A DNA stretch of 64,000 nt, taken from contig NZ_CAJVCE010000006.1 of assembly GCF_910594985.1 (NCBI RefSeq), positions 305,888 to 369,887 on the forward strand, given 5' to 3'. Position numbers and translations under genes: made by a program. The notes under the pieces are model-generated. The model was given only the letters and a program-made list of their open reading frames with translations. It made no database searches and was not told the origin of the DNA. This stretch comes from Paenibacillus allorhizosphaerae. GTDB taxonomy: Bacteria > Bacillota > Bacilli > Paenibacillales > NBRC-103111. Below are positions 9,369 to 18,568 of this stretch, in pieces. Positions within the stretch are counted from its first letter, which is position 1. Every line of letters starts with the position of its first letter.

Positions 9369-10319
9369 ATGTCGGCAAACAGCGTGACGAAGATCACAAG
9401 TATACCCGGTACCCGGCGGTTTCAATTCGACTGTCTGCACTCGCCGGAGCTTCTGCCCTTCCGGTCGGTTTCCTTGTATCAGCTTGGCGATTTAAGCTGC
9501 GATGCGCGATTTGCCCTATCCGAACATGAGCAGGTGTGCTACGAAATATCTTACGTCGTCTCGGGGCGAGGCTGGTTCGCCACCAACGGCTGCCGATTCG
9601 ATCTTCAGCCGGGCGACATCTATATATGCAGGCCCGGAGAGCTGCATAAAGGCGGTGCCGACCCCGCCGACCCGTTTCGCTATTTTTACTTCGGTTTCCA
9701 TTTCAATGCAACGCCCCCCCAAGACAATCCTTTTCTGCACCTTCGCGAAATGATGGACACTACGCAAAGACCCGTCTGCAGGGACCGGCTTGACATCCGG
9801 ACTCCGTTCATAGGCGTTCTCAAAGAGCTAAGCGGCACAAGCCATTTCTCGCAAACGATGATCGAAGCTTATGTCGAACAAATTTTGGTGCTGACGTACC
9901 GCAATTTTTTTTCCGACTGGGAGGACAACTACCCGGGGGAAGGCTTGGATAATGCGGCAAAAAGAGTCGTTTATTCCGCCATCCATTATATTGACGACCG
10001 GCTTATGCGCATCAAAGATTTGAAAGAGATATCCGATGCGTTCGGCTACAGTCTCTCGCATTTGTCCCACCTGTTTACAAAGGAAACAGGCGACAGCCTT
10101 CGCAGCTACTACGCGAAAAGAAAATGGCAGAAAGCGATCGAACTGCTGGCTGAAGGACACTACAGCATTACGGAGATCGCCGCCATCATGCAATACGACT
10201 CCATTCATACGTTCAGCCGCGCTTTTAAAAAAGCGTTCGGGCTCTCCCCCTCGCAGTATATCCGTGAATGCAAGGTGCCGGGCACGATTGAGATAAACGA
10301 AAGTCAACGAACCAAGTGA
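9369..10319 (+). CDS. AraC-family transcriptional regulator
   Basis: A 316-residue regulator. An N-terminal cupin (about 45-115; CYEISYVVSGRGWFATNG, LQPGDIYICRPGELHKG) is followed by a helical linker and a double AraC helix-turn-helix (about 215-305; LKEISDAFGYSLSHLSHLFT and IAAIMQYDSIHTFSRAFKKA). The start is the ATG of MSANSVTK, with GGAGAGGAG eight bases upstream; the frame is open further 5' but that part overlaps the terminator. It lies upstream of the glycosidase-like gene and the second binding protein and is a plausible regulator for them. Confidence 0.87.
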   Translation: MSANSVTKITSIPGTRRFQFDCLHSPELLPFRSVSLYQLGDLSCDARFALSEHEQVCYEISYVVSGRGWFATNGCRFDLQPGDIYICRPGELHKGGADPADPFRYFYFGFHFNATPPQDNPFLHLREMMDTTQRPVCRDRLDIRTPFIGVLKELSGTSHFSQTMIEAYVEQILVLTYRNFFSDWEDNYPGEGLDNAAKRVVYSAIHYIDDRLMRIKDLKEISDAFGYSLSHLSHLFTKETGDSLRSYYAKRKWQKAIELLAEGHYSITEIAAIMQYDSIHTFSRAFKKAFGLSPSQYIRECKVPGTIEINESQRTK

Positions 10320-10540
10320 TGTGACCCTCAACTTCTACTACGCATTGATCTTATGTTATCGCCGGAGTTTCTCCTTATGCAGACCTATCGACCGTCGATC
10401 GACACGTCCTTTTGTATGCTTAACCGCATCTGCACAATTTTACGGCGGAATCGGGTAAATACATAGAAACCGTCCTTTCCTATACTTTTATTAAAAAAAG
10501 CGAAAAAAGCAGGAGACTCGCTGCCAAGGAGGTTTTACAA

Positions 10541-12529
10541 ATTAAGGTCGGCAAACTTATATTTTCATGCTCGGAGCAAAATGATTTATTCCAAGCGCTC
10601 ACGAAGCAGAACGTTCATTATCCGCGTTATGAAGACCCGCTGGAAGCGCTAAGGGAATCCCCGCCTGGTTCGGGCGTGCTGCTGCTGAATGACCGGTATC
10701 CGCAACCGGGCGTTACCTTACATCGCGAGCATCTAACAATGGCGCAGCAGAAGAACCTCCGTCTATACGTAGAATTTCCTTCCGCCGTTCCGGACTTGAC
10801 GTTCGGCGATCCAAAGCCTACGGAATGGGAGCGGGTCGTCGCCTCTTCAGACTTTTTTGCGCCGGAGTTGGAAAAGGATCGTATTCTCGCTCTTCACGGA
10901 TGCTGGTTTCTTCCTGTGGAACGTGCACATCAACAGGCCCATCTTGTCGTTGCGCGCGTGGCCGGCTATGACAAAGCCGTATATGGTCTGCCCGAAGCAG
11001 CAAGTCCTATTTTGCTCGAGCTTCAGCCATACCATGTTCTTGTTGCTACCAGTAAGCTAAGTCATTTCATCACGGGACGCTATGGTCCGACGGAAGCTTG
11101 GAGCGCGATTTGGAATCGATTGATACGCTGGCTGGATCCGGACTGCGAATCAGAGTCATTACGATGGGAATCGGATGTCAGGATCCGGTCCGGACAGTAC
11201 GATAAACTGGATTCCGATGCGGAAGCGGAAGCATTCCGGCGTTCCGTCCAATGGTTTCGGGACTATACGCTATTCACAGCCTGGGGAGGCAAGAAGGGTG
11301 TCATCGAAGGGTATGAATCGAAGATCGATCATAACGGCAAACAATTGCCCCTAACGACAGCCCGCGCCGATTGTATCAGTGAAACCGCGATGGTATTTGC
11401 TTACGAATGGGTACTTTGCCAAAACCCGGCAAGCCGGCGAACCGCATCCGATATTCTTGACTTTGTCTGGTCCTCGCCCGATTTTGTGCAAAACGATAGC
11501 GCAAGTCCGGCTTACGGTCTGGTGAATTGGTATCAGCGCGGCCCGATTTTTTATGGTGACGATAACGCCCGGGTCGTTCTTTCCAGTATGGCCGCCGGCC
11601 GGCTGCTTGGAAATGACAAATGGGATGAGAAAGTGCTTCGGTGTTTGCTGGCCAATTTGCGCACATCGAGCCCTGAAGGTTTTCGTCCGAATTGGCTCGG
11701 ATACCCCGACTCATTTTCCAACGGGCGCGGCTGGCAATATTATCGGGATACGCCATTTGTCCGAATCGCTCCGCATTATCAAGCCTACTTATGGGCATGC
11801 AATCTGTGGGCCTATGCATTAACCGGTTTCGATGGCTTTCTTACTCCTACGAAGAAGGCGATTCGAATGACGATGGAGGCTTATCCGCACGGGTGGAGGT
11901 GGACGAACGGACTGACCCAGGAAATCGCGAGAATGATTCTTCCTCTAGCTTTTCTGTTGAGGATTGAGGATACCCCTGAGCACAGAAGCTGGCTGGACTC
12001 CATGTGCTCGGAACTGCTGAAGCAGATGCAGCCCTGCGGGGCCATTGCGGAAAGGATCGGCCCGCTCGAGAACGGAAGCTATCCCCCGCCGCAATCGAAC
12101 GAAGCTTATGGCACGCGCGAGGCTTCCCTGCTGCAGGCAAACGGAGATCCGGTCTGCGATCTTTTGTACACGACCAATTTTGCTTTTCTCGGATTGCACG
12201 AAGCGGCGGCGGCGACAGGAGATGCGAGATTATTGGAAGCCGAGAATCGAATGGCGGATTTTTTGTGCCGGATTCAAGTGAACTCTTCCAAACATCCTTA
12301 CTTGAATGGGGCCTGGATGCGAAGCTTCGATTACAACCGGTGGGAATATTGGGGGAGTTCCGCGGATGCAGGCTGGGCCGCATGGTGTGCCGAAACGGGG
12401 TGGACGAACACGTGGATATCGTCGGTATTCGCGATGAGACAGCAGGGCGATCAGCTTTTTGATTTGTCCGCATCGGAACGATGGAAATCGCTGATGCAGC
12501 GGCTGCTGAAGGAAATGGAAGTGATGTAA
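10541..12529 (+). CDS. Glycosidase-like protein of unknown family, probable ATT start
   Basis: A 662-residue protein, apparently cytoplasmic (no signal peptide). Many W/Y/G-rich helical segments (WFRDYTLFTAWGGKKGV, GLVNWYQRGPIFYGDDNAR, WEYWGSSADAGWAAWCAETG) suggest an (alpha/alpha)6-barrel like glycoside hydrolases or unsaturated glucuronyl hydrolases; the exact family is not recognised. The frame is protein-like well upstream of the first GTG (10676). It runs back to IKVGKLIFSCSEQND, where an AAGGAGG sits eight bases before an ATT codon. ATT is therefore the best start candidate; if it is not used, the GTG at 10676 would remove 45 residues. Followed after 24 bases by a solute-binding lipoprotein, so likely one operon for import and breakdown of a carbohydrate. 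Confidence 0.7.
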   Translation: MKVGKLIFSCSEQNDLFQALTKQNVHYPRYEDPLEALRESPPGSGVLLLNDRYPQPGVTLHREHLTMAQQKNLRLYVEFPSAVPDLTFGDPKPTEWERVVASSDFFAPELEKDRILALHGCWFLPVERAHQQAHLVVARVAGYDKAVYGLPEAASPILLELQPYHVLVATSKLSHFITGRYGPTEAWSAIWNRLIRWLDPDCESESLRWESDVRIRSGQYDKLDSDAEAEAFRRSVQWFRDYTLFTAWGGKKGVIEGYESKIDHNGKQLPLTTARADCISETAMVFAYEWVLCQNPASRRTASDILDFVWSSPDFVQNDSASPAYGLVNWYQRGPIFYGDDNARVVLSSMAAGRLLGNDKWDEKVLRCLLANLRTSSPEGFRPNWLGYPDSFSNGRGWQYYRDTPFVRIAPHYQAYLWACNLWAYALTGFDGFLTPTKKAIRMTMEAYPHGWRWTNGLTQEIARMILPLAFLLRIEDTPEHRSWLDSMCSELLKQMQPCGAIAERIGPLENGSYPPPQSNEAYGTREASLLQANGDPVCDLLYTTNFAFLGLHEAAAATGDARLLEAENRMADFLCRIQVNSSKHPYLNGAWMRSFDYNRWEYWGSSADAGWAAWCAETGWTNTWISSVFAMRQQGDQLFDLSASERWKSLMQRLLKEMEVM

Positions 12530-12553
12530 CCACTCATTACAGGAGGGATGTCC

Positions 12554-13849
12554 ATGAGAAAAACGGTACCGACCCTATTGACGATGCTTTTAATCGTGAG
12601 CGGCTGCAGCGGACAGACTGGGAATGTGAGCAATACGCAGGCGGAAAAGGAGGTTGTCGACAGCAAGCCGGTTACGCTTAAGCTGTATAACTACGGAGCG
12701 CTCAATGAAGAGATGTATCAGCGCTTATTCGTCGAGCCGGTCAAAAAGAAATACCCCCACATCACCCTGGAGAAAATCGAACGGGCGAAGGTTCCGCCGG
12801 AGCAAATTGCCGTGAATGGCTTAGAGCTGGATATTATTACGGGATGGGGCAGTCTCCTGGATCAGTTCGCCGATCATAAATTGCTCGCCGATATGACGCC
12901 TGTTATCAAGAAGCACAACATCGATCTGAACCGCATCGATACGGCTAACCTGGAGGGAGTGAAGCTGCAGTCCGGAACGATTTCTCCGGGAGGTTTGTAC
13001 GCTTTACCGTTCGGGTACAATTTTTACGCTCTATTTTATAACAAAAACATATTCGATAAGTTTGGCGTCGCCTATCCTCCGGACGGCATGACCTGGGATG
13101 ATGCGGTTGCGCTCGGAAGAAAATTAACGCGCAATGTAGACGGGATTCAATATAAGGGCCTTGATCCTGAAGGGGTGGAGAAGGTATCCAACTCCTTGTC
13201 CTTGCCGTACGTGGACCCGGTAACGATGAAAGCGTCGCTCAACAATGACGGCTGGAAGAAAGTGTTCCAGCTGCTCAAGACCATTAACGATATCCCGGGA
13301 AACGAATTCAAGATCACGAATCACTCCGGTACGGTGAACCGCTTTATGAAAGACAAGAATGTAGCGATGCTTGCGGCTCCCGAGGTGCTGAACAGTCTGG
13401 TGAATCTTGATTTTGATTGGGATTTGGCGGAATATCCGTTCTTCCAGGAAAGGCCTCACACGTCGGGCATGCTCCAAACCTTCGTGCTGCAGCTCGGCTC
13501 GAACAGCAAGCAGCCCGATGCTGCGATGCAGGTGATCCAACTCGCACTTTCGGACGAGGTACAGATGACGCTCAGCAAATCGGGTAATATGCTGAGTGTT
13601 CTCAAAGATCAAACCATTCAAAAAAGCTTCGGGATGGAGCACCCCCTGCTGAAAAACAAACATATCGAGGCCATTTTGAAAACGAAGGCCGCACCCTACG
13701 TGATTCAGACACGCTTCACCACCAAGACCCGCAACATTCTGGAGCTGAAATATCGCGACTTCGCCGAAGGAAAAAAAGATGTGAACACCGCCTTGCGGGA
13801 GGCTCAGGAAGAAGCGGAGGCGTACATTGCTTCAGAGAAAAAGAATTGA
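12554..13849 (+). CDS. Extracellular solute-binding lipoprotein (sugar ABC, family 1)
   Basis: A 431-residue lipoprotein with lipobox VSGC (C18) and a family-1 solute-binding fold (VTLKLYNYG, KKYPHITLEKI, FYALFYNKNIFDKFG, GMTWDDAVALGRKLT). Paralogue of the products at 7903 and 25228. An ATG six bases upstream lies only one base from AGGAGG, so the second ATG, at seven bases' spacing, is chosen. No permease or ATPase gene follows. Downstream lies a perfect nine-base-pair hairpin (13876-13902) without a clear T tract. Confidence 0.87.
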   Translation: MRKTVPTLLTMLLIVSGCSGQTGNVSNTQAEKEVVDSKPVTLKLYNYGALNEEMYQRLFVEPVKKKYPHITLEKIERAKVPPEQIAVNGLELDIITGWGSLLDQFADHKLLADMTPVIKKHNIDLNRIDTANLEGVKLQSGTISPGGLYALPFGYNFYALFYNKNIFDKFGVAYPPDGMTWDDAVALGRKLTRNVDGIQYKGLDPEGVEKVSNSLSLPYVDPVTMKASLNNDGWKKVFQLLKTINDIPGNEFKITNHSGTVNRFMKDKNVAMLAAPEVLNSLVNLDFDWDLAEYPFFQERPHTSGMLQTFVLQLGSNSKQPDAAMQVIQLALSDEVQMTLSKSGNMLSVLKDQTIQKSFGMEHPLLKNKHIEAILKTKAAPYVIQTRFTTKTRNILELKYRDFAEGKKDVNTALREAQEEAEAYIASEKKN

Positions 13850-13971
13850 ATCTGCTTTGTTACATCAAACGATTAGGAGCAGGCTGCCGCAGCGCCTGCT
13901 CCAATTGAAGTCAATACATCGCCCTTCTCCGTTATCTCGGTTGTTCTTCTTCAGATGCTTCCTGAATCGTC

Positions 13972-14127
13972 TTAATCACGCTCAACCACATAAAAGGCCA
14001 CGTCAAGTCCCGAAGTCACGCCTCCCCCGCTCACGAAGCGAGGACCATATTCAACGACCGCAAGCAGCAATGAACCTCCGCATACGGTAGCCACAGTGAC
14101 TTCCTTATTGTCAAACGCTTGTTTCAT
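13972..14127 (-). pseudogene. Remnant of a DJ-1/PfpI-family gene
   Basis: A 51-codon frame keeps two pieces of the protein encoded at 14835: VTVATVCGGSLLLA with the nucleophile cysteine, then VSGGGVTSGLDVAFYVVERD. The roughly 32 residues that lie between these pieces in the intact paralogue (residues about 127-158) are missing, and nothing is left of the N- and C-terminal parts. It overlaps the 3' end of the DUF2306-like gene in another frame. It reads as the leftover of a deleted duplicate rather than a working gene. Confidence 0.75.
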
Positions 14128-14791
14128 CCGTTAAGCCTGTCTCCTTGCCATAATATATTCGTAATGGCATCGTTCTAATGATGATGTCAGGAATGACCAG
14201 CAGCAGTACAATGGAGCCGTATACGCCAATAGTATAGCTTGTAACGTAAATGAGGCCGAATCCCTGATGAAAAAGGAAGGTGATGAGATGAATCAACATG
14301 TTCGTAAAACAAAAGGCGTAACTTCGGATCATCCAGTTCCGGTGCCTGATGATTCGTTTCTTTTTGACTTGTACGAGCGCGATAATGGTTATAAGCGGCC
14401 ATATCATATTTAGTGCGTTGAACCCCATACTGCTTATTTTTCCTCCGGTGGCGTAAGGCGCCATGTATCCGGAAGTCAGCACAACAAGAAGTACGGACAC
14501 GAAATAAACGTAGCCGTTTATGCGATGGAACTTGCGGCTTTTTTCAAAGATTCGATTAGAAAAATTGAGCAGCCCCGCCGCCATGGCGATGCAGGCAAAT
14601 GCAACATGAACGTACATCACATTTAGCCAGACCGGGAGATTAAGCTCGCGCTTGAGTCCGGTTTTATGGCTTAAAAATCCCTCCGCCCCGGGATCGATCA
14701 TATAATTTTTCATCAAGGCATAAAGGATAAATAGAATGCTGATCGAGGCCAAAAGTCCGTATAGTGGTTTCCATTTCTTCATGTGATCCAA
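14111..14791 (-). CDS. DUF2306-like integral membrane protein
   Basis: A 226-residue protein with about six to seven hydrophobic helices (first LYGLLASISILFILYALM) and conserved histidines in the pattern HRINGYVYF and RHRNWMIRSYA, which resembles the DUF2306/DUF2243 group of predicted haem-type or oxidase-like membrane proteins. The start is TTG (MDHMKK) or the ATG three codons later; neither has a strong ribosome site. It lies between the DJ-1 remnant and the intact DJ-1 gene on the same strand, so the DJ-1 duplication probably flanked it. Function unknown. Confidence 0.7.
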   Translation of the reverse strand: MDHMKKWKPLYGLLASISILFILYALMKNYMIDPGAEGFLSHKTGLKRELNLPVWLNVMYVHVAFACIAMAAGLLNFSNRIFEKSRKFHRINGYVYFVSVLLVVLTSGYMAPYATGGKISSMGFNALNMIWPLITIIALVQVKKKRIIRHRNWMIRSYAFCFTNMLIHLITFLFHQGFGLIYVTSYTIGVYGSIVLLLVIPDIIIRTMPLRIYYGKETGLTDETSV

Positions 14792-14834
14792 AACCCCCGC
14801 GGCTCCATTTTGATTATCACTGCATAATTCAGGT

Positions 14835-15869
14835 TCAGGAAACCCGCTTGCCTGTTAATTTGGATGCCGGCAGCATGCCGGCCTTGGCGATTCCGGTCAT
14901 GTGATCTCCGCCCACGGCAACTTCAAATTTTAGATTTAAGCGCATTGGTTTCGTGATTCGCATCAACCAGGTAAGCTTGTCGTCCTGTAACACGGGATTC
15001 ATAAATTCGACCGTTTCCCCTCCTTGTGTTGCCGTACCTTGGATCATACCATCAATTGTCGATATGGAGAGCTTAACCTGCAGTTTTCCAACCGGCGTAG
15101 CGATTGTCGTATCCCAATCCCCTTCGAAGTCAGATACCTGTGTGATTTTGTTAACCGGAGTGCCATAAGTCATTGGCGCTTTGTTCCCCGCGATGTTCGT
15201 TTCGTCGCCTGTCCATGCATTTTGAGTGTCAGGCGCCATTCCTGTTCCCCTCCAAACCGTCCCCCTCCGTTCATATTCGAACAACCGTTCTACTGCGTGT
15301 GCGATACGCGGTCCAAGCTCACGTTCTACCAGATACAGCGCTACATCGAGTCCCGAAGTTACGCCGCCGCCGGTAACCAGGTTGCCGTCATCCACTACGC
15401 GTGCCGAGACGGGAATGGCCCCGGTTGCTCCAAGTAAATTCATGCCTAGATGATGTGTTACCGCAGGTCTTCCTTCCAAGAGCCCTCCCATGGCTAGCAA
15501 CAGCGAGCCGCCACATACCGTGGCGACGACGATGTCTTTTTGCCCGAGTGCCTGCCCAATCATACCCGTCAACTCTGTATTCATTGCTCGGCCCAGGATT
15601 GCCGGAATCGAACCCGGGCCATCCCCTTCAACGTCACCCGATGCGCCAGGCACGAGAATGATGCCCGCACGTTCCGGATTCAATCTGCCGCTTGCTTCAA
15701 TGTTTAACCCGTTGATGCCGCTAGTCACGGACCTCGGCCCATCGGCGGTGACGAACTCTACGCTTAACGCGTTTTCAGCATTCATAGCAGCGGCGCAAAA
15801 AACCTCGTAAGGTGCAATGGCATCCAGAAGGTCGAAGCCATCAAAAAGCACGATTTGAACCGTTAACAT
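14835..15869 (-). CDS. DJ-1/PfpI-family protein with extra C-terminal beta domain
   Basis: A 344-residue protein. Residues 1-205 form a DJ-1/PfpI class-I glutamine-amidotransferase-like domain with nucleophile C119 in VATVCGGSLLLA and the elbow GGGVTSGLD, close to isonitrile hydratase and AraC-associated amidase-like families. Residues about 245-344 are a separate beta-rich domain (FEGDWDTTIATPVGKLQVKL, then GTATQGGETVEF), which looks like a small lipid- or ligand-binding fold. ATG start preceded by AGGAGAGG. Substrate unknown; the fusion is uncommon. Confidence 0.8.
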   Translation of the reverse strand: MLTVQIVLFDGFDLLDAIAPYEVFCAAAMNAENALSVEFVTADGPRSVTSGINGLNIEASGRLNPERAGIILVPGASGDVEGDGPGSIPAILGRAMNTELTGMIGQALGQKDIVVATVCGGSLLLAMGGLLEGRPAVTHHLGMNLLGATGAIPVSARVVDDGNLVTGGGVTSGLDVALYLVERELGPRIAHAVERLFEYERRGTVWRGTGMAPDTQNAWTGDETNIAGNKAPMTYGTPVNKITQVSDFEGDWDTTIATPVGKLQVKLSISTIDGMIQGTATQGGETVEFMNPVLQDDKLTWLMRITKPMRLNLKFEVAVGGDHMTGIAKAGMLPASKLTGKRVS

Positions 15870-16076
15870 TTATAAATCCTCTCCTTCTCGTATCCAGAGT
15901 CAGTTCATTCGTTTAACATTTGCTTTCCGTGTTCGCAAGAAACATTTTAACAAACGAATATCTCAAACGAAGTTGTAAAAAGGTCACAAAACAATCAACA
16001 ATTCATCACAAATCAGGTAGATACGTTAGTTTCTTGCGGAAATAATGATAAACTAAAATTCAAAGGTGGGATATTC

Positions 16077-16763
16077 ATGAACGAAGTAAATACAATACTG
16101 GTTGTAGACGATGACCAAAGTATCGTCGAACTATTGAGGGACTTTTTGGAGTACGAAAACTTTCGTGTTATAACCGCTTGTGATACCACTGAAGCGTGGG
16201 CCGTGTTTGAGCAGAGTTCCATTGACTGTATTGTTCTTGACATCATGATGCCGGGACAAAACGGATTTGAATTATGTCGCCGGATTCGGGCGGAGAGTAA
16301 CGTTCCTATCCTTTTCTTGAGCGCACGCAGCGATGATGTGGACAAAATTCGAGGGCTGACGCTCGGCGGCGATGATTATATCGTCAAAACGGCTTCGCCC
16401 GGCGAGATCGTTGCCCGCGTAAAGGCTGTTCTACGTCGCATCGGCACGCAGAAAACAAGCACGGTCAAGCTGTTGGACTATGGCCGCATCAAGCTCGATT
16501 TGTCCACAAGAGAAGTGTTCGTCGATAAAAGGAACGTCTCTCTCACGCCGAAGGAATATGAGCTGCTGCGGTTGTTTGCGGAGCACCCGAGACAAGTAAT
16601 TACCTATGACCAATTGCTCGCGAAGTTCTGGGATGGCGTTGGCGATAAGCATACGATTCGTGTCCATCTGAGCCGTCTTCGAGAGAAGATCGAGCTCGAT
16701 CCGGATCAGCCGCAATATTTGACCAACGTATGGGGCGTTGGTTATCGCTTCGAGGGCGTGTAG
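16077..16763 (+). CDS. OmpR/VanR-type response regulator
   Basis: A 228-residue response regulator. Receiver domain: acidic residues DDD at 11-13, phospho-acceptor D55 (LDIMMPG), K104. The C-terminal winged helix covers about 130-225 (LTPKEYELLRLFAEHP ... DKHTIRVHLSRLREKIE). The segment after K104 reads KTASP instead of the usual KPF, as seen in some VanR-like proteins. ATG start preceded by AAGGTGGG. Its gene ends one base before the kinase gene begins, so the two form an operon. Confidence 0.92.
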   Translation: MNEVNTILVVDDDQSIVELLRDFLEYENFRVITACDTTEAWAVFEQSSIDCIVLDIMMPGQNGFELCRRIRAESNVPILFLSARSDDVDKIRGLTLGGDDYIVKTASPGEIVARVKAVLRRIGTQKTSTVKLLDYGRIKLDLSTREVFVDKRNVSLTPKEYELLRLFAEHPRQVITYDQLLAKFWDGVGDKHTIRVHLSRLREKIELDPDQPQYLTNVWGVGYRFEGV

Positions 16764-16764
16764 C

Positions 16765-17844
16765 ATGAGGAAGCTTCGTATTCGTACCTATGCGTTGCTC
16801 AGCTTAGTGCTCCTTCTGCTGCTGCCATGGGTTTTCTTTGTGGCGGCACACTTCACCATGACCCAATCGTTGCATATTGGAGAGGACGGGCCGAATTCGT
16901 ATACGGTTCCTATGATGGCTGCGTTCGCAGGGCTGCTGCTCGCTTTCTTAATTGTAGGCATTTGCATGCGAAGGCTCCTTCTCATGCCCCTTGAGAGAAT
17001 GAGCCAGGCAGCTCGGCAAATTGCTGCAGGCGATTGGGACGTTCAACTGCCCCCGTCGACCATCAGAGAGATCGCCGAGGTTCGGGATGGGTTTGAAGTC
17101 ATGGTGAATGGACTGGAAAACTCGCACCGGAAGCAGGAGGAGCTGGAGGAGGAGCGACGATTCGTTATCGCTGCCGTCGCGCATGACTTGCGGACACCTT
17201 TATTTGCCTTGCGCGGTTATTTGGACGGGCTCGAGCACGGCATTGCACGAACACCGGATCAAATCGCAAAGTATGTGGCCGTTTGCAAGGAGAAATCGGC
17301 TCAATTGGACCGATTGGTTGAGGATCTCTTCACCTTCACGAAGATGGAGTATTTGGAAACGAAGCTAAGCGAGGACACCGCTGACTTTAACGATATTGTT
17401 CAGAAGTCGATCGATAGCCTGGAGCTGCAAGCGCAGCAGAAGCACATCTCGATCGTCGCCCTTTATGTGCCGGATGACTGTCTGATTAGAGCGGATTTGC
17501 ACTTATTAGAGCGAGCGATGAGCAATTTGTTGGATAATGCGGTAAGGCACACTCCTGCTCATGGCCGAATTCTCGTTCAATGCCGCCGGGAAGGAGATCG
17601 AGCATCGTTCACGATCCAAGATTCAGGGCCGGGCTTTGTACCGGAGGAGCTCAAACGTATCTTTGAACCTCTATATCGGGGAGAGCAGTCGAGAAATCGT
17701 GCGACGGGAGGAGCCGGGTTGGGGCTGACCATATCACAGCGAATCATTCGCCAGCATGGAGGCGAGCTTGCCGCAGGTAACCACCCGAGCGGAGGCGCAC
17801 TCCTCTCAGGCTGGATTCCTGCCGCTAACCGAGATGAAGACTGA
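16765..17844 (+). CDS. VanS-like membrane sensor histidine kinase
   Basis: A 359-residue kinase. Two membrane helices (about 9-29 and 48-68) enclose a very short extracellular loop, so the sensing is likely intramembrane or in the envelope. HAMP (about 68-122), HisKA with H140 (AVAHDLRTP), and HATPase with NLLDNAVRHTP, DSGPGFVPEEL and GGAGLGLTI. The start is the ATG right after the regulator stop codon. Genes under its control cannot be read here. Confidence 0.92.
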   Translation: MRKLRIRTYALLSLVLLLLLPWVFFVAAHFTMTQSLHIGEDGPNSYTVPMMAAFAGLLLAFLIVGICMRRLLLMPLERMSQAARQIAAGDWDVQLPPSTIREIAEVRDGFEVMVNGLENSHRKQEELEEERRFVIAAVAHDLRTPLFALRGYLDGLEHGIARTPDQIAKYVAVCKEKSAQLDRLVEDLFTFTKMEYLETKLSEDTADFNDIVQKSIDSLELQAQQKHISIVALYVPDDCLIRADLHLLERAMSNLLDNAVRHTPAHGRILVQCRREGDRASFTIQDSGPGFVPEELKRIFEPLYRGEQSRNRATGGAGLGLTISQRIIRQHGGELAAGNHPSGGALLSGWIPAANRDED

Positions 17845-18046
17845 ACCCAAAATAACCGAAAAATGCAAAGGAAGGCTGCCGACATTGCGGCTTCGCGTTT
17901 CTTGGGGTCTCCGCGCCCCAGCTGCCCTCTGTGCAAGACCGAAATTCGTTCCCTGCATCCGCTGCCGGACCTTGCCGTGAAAAAAATAAATCTCTGGGCA
18001 ACTACCCGCATATACTATGACTGAATCCATATTGGGGGTGCAGACG

Positions 18047-18289
18047 TTGGCTACGATCATTAACATCTTCGCCATGAAAATCAACAGTATTTCCAATAAC
18101 GGATCCGTCAACATTGGAGACTCATTCCATAACAGCCATACGGCCAACTCCAAGTATACGGGCACCAATTCTTCGTATGGCGATCAAGCGCCGCCTTCGG
18201 CGCAGATGAAAAACGTTTATATCGATCCTGACCTGCATGATCAAGATGCAGTGGGGAACGTGGATTCGGCCAATGCCATCCAAACCTAG
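18047..18289 (+). CDS. GerPA/GerPF-like spore germination protein
   Basis: An 80-residue protein of the GerP family, which forms part of the spore coat and lets germinants pass to the inner membrane receptors. Core: NGSVNIGDSFHNSHTANSKY. An ATG ten codons upstream (18017) has no ribosome site. The TTG at 18047 sits seven bases after GGGGGTG. With that start it lines up end to end with the next gene's product, also 80 residues (IINIFAMKINSISNNG against VINIVNIKTNGVTQNG), so TTG is chosen. Twelve bases separate it from the paralogue. Confidence 0.8.
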   Translation: MATIINIFAMKINSISNNGSVNIGDSFHNSHTANSKYTGTNSSYGDQAPPSAQMKNVYIDPDLHDQDAVGNVDSANAIQT

Positions 18290-18301
18290 AAGGAGGACTT
18301 T

Positions 18302-18544
18302 ATGCCATTTGTTATAAACATCGTTAACATCAAAACGAACGGCGTCACTCAAAACGGAAATCTCGATATCGGTCCTGCAGTCCAAAACAGCCATACGGCC
18401 AATTCGAAGTTCATCGGCAATAACTCCTCGCTGGGGGACTTCTCCCCGCCATTCTCCATCATGGCTAACAACATGCTTGATACGGATGTCAGCGATCAGG
18501 ATCAAATTGCCAATCCTTCCGCTCCGGTGGCCAACCAGTTCTAA
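18302..18544 (+). CDS. GerPA/GerPF-like spore germination protein (tandem paralogue)
   Basis: An 80-residue paralogue of the preceding protein. It has NGNLDIGPAVQNSHTANSKF and a hydrophilic C-terminus ending in ANQF. ATG start preceded by AGGAGG. It lacks the charged features of other GerP subunits and is followed by an Hsp20 gene; the three genes are closely spaced and probably co-transcribed in the mother cell during sporulation (inference). Confidence 0.8.
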   Translation: MPFVINIVNIKTNGVTQNGNLDIGPAVQNSHTANSKFIGNNSSLGDFSPPFSIMANNMLDTDVSDQDQIANPSAPVANQF

Positions 18545-18568
18545 TGAATTCCTACGGGAGTGTTCAGT

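Noticed and set aside
13876..13902. Terminator after the binding-protein gene
   Set aside because: A perfect nine-base-pair hairpin is present but no T tract follows; it may be a stabiliser, not a clear terminator.
18017..18046. ATG start for the first gerP-like gene
   Set aside because: No ribosome site, and the paralogue aligns from the TTG at 18047.
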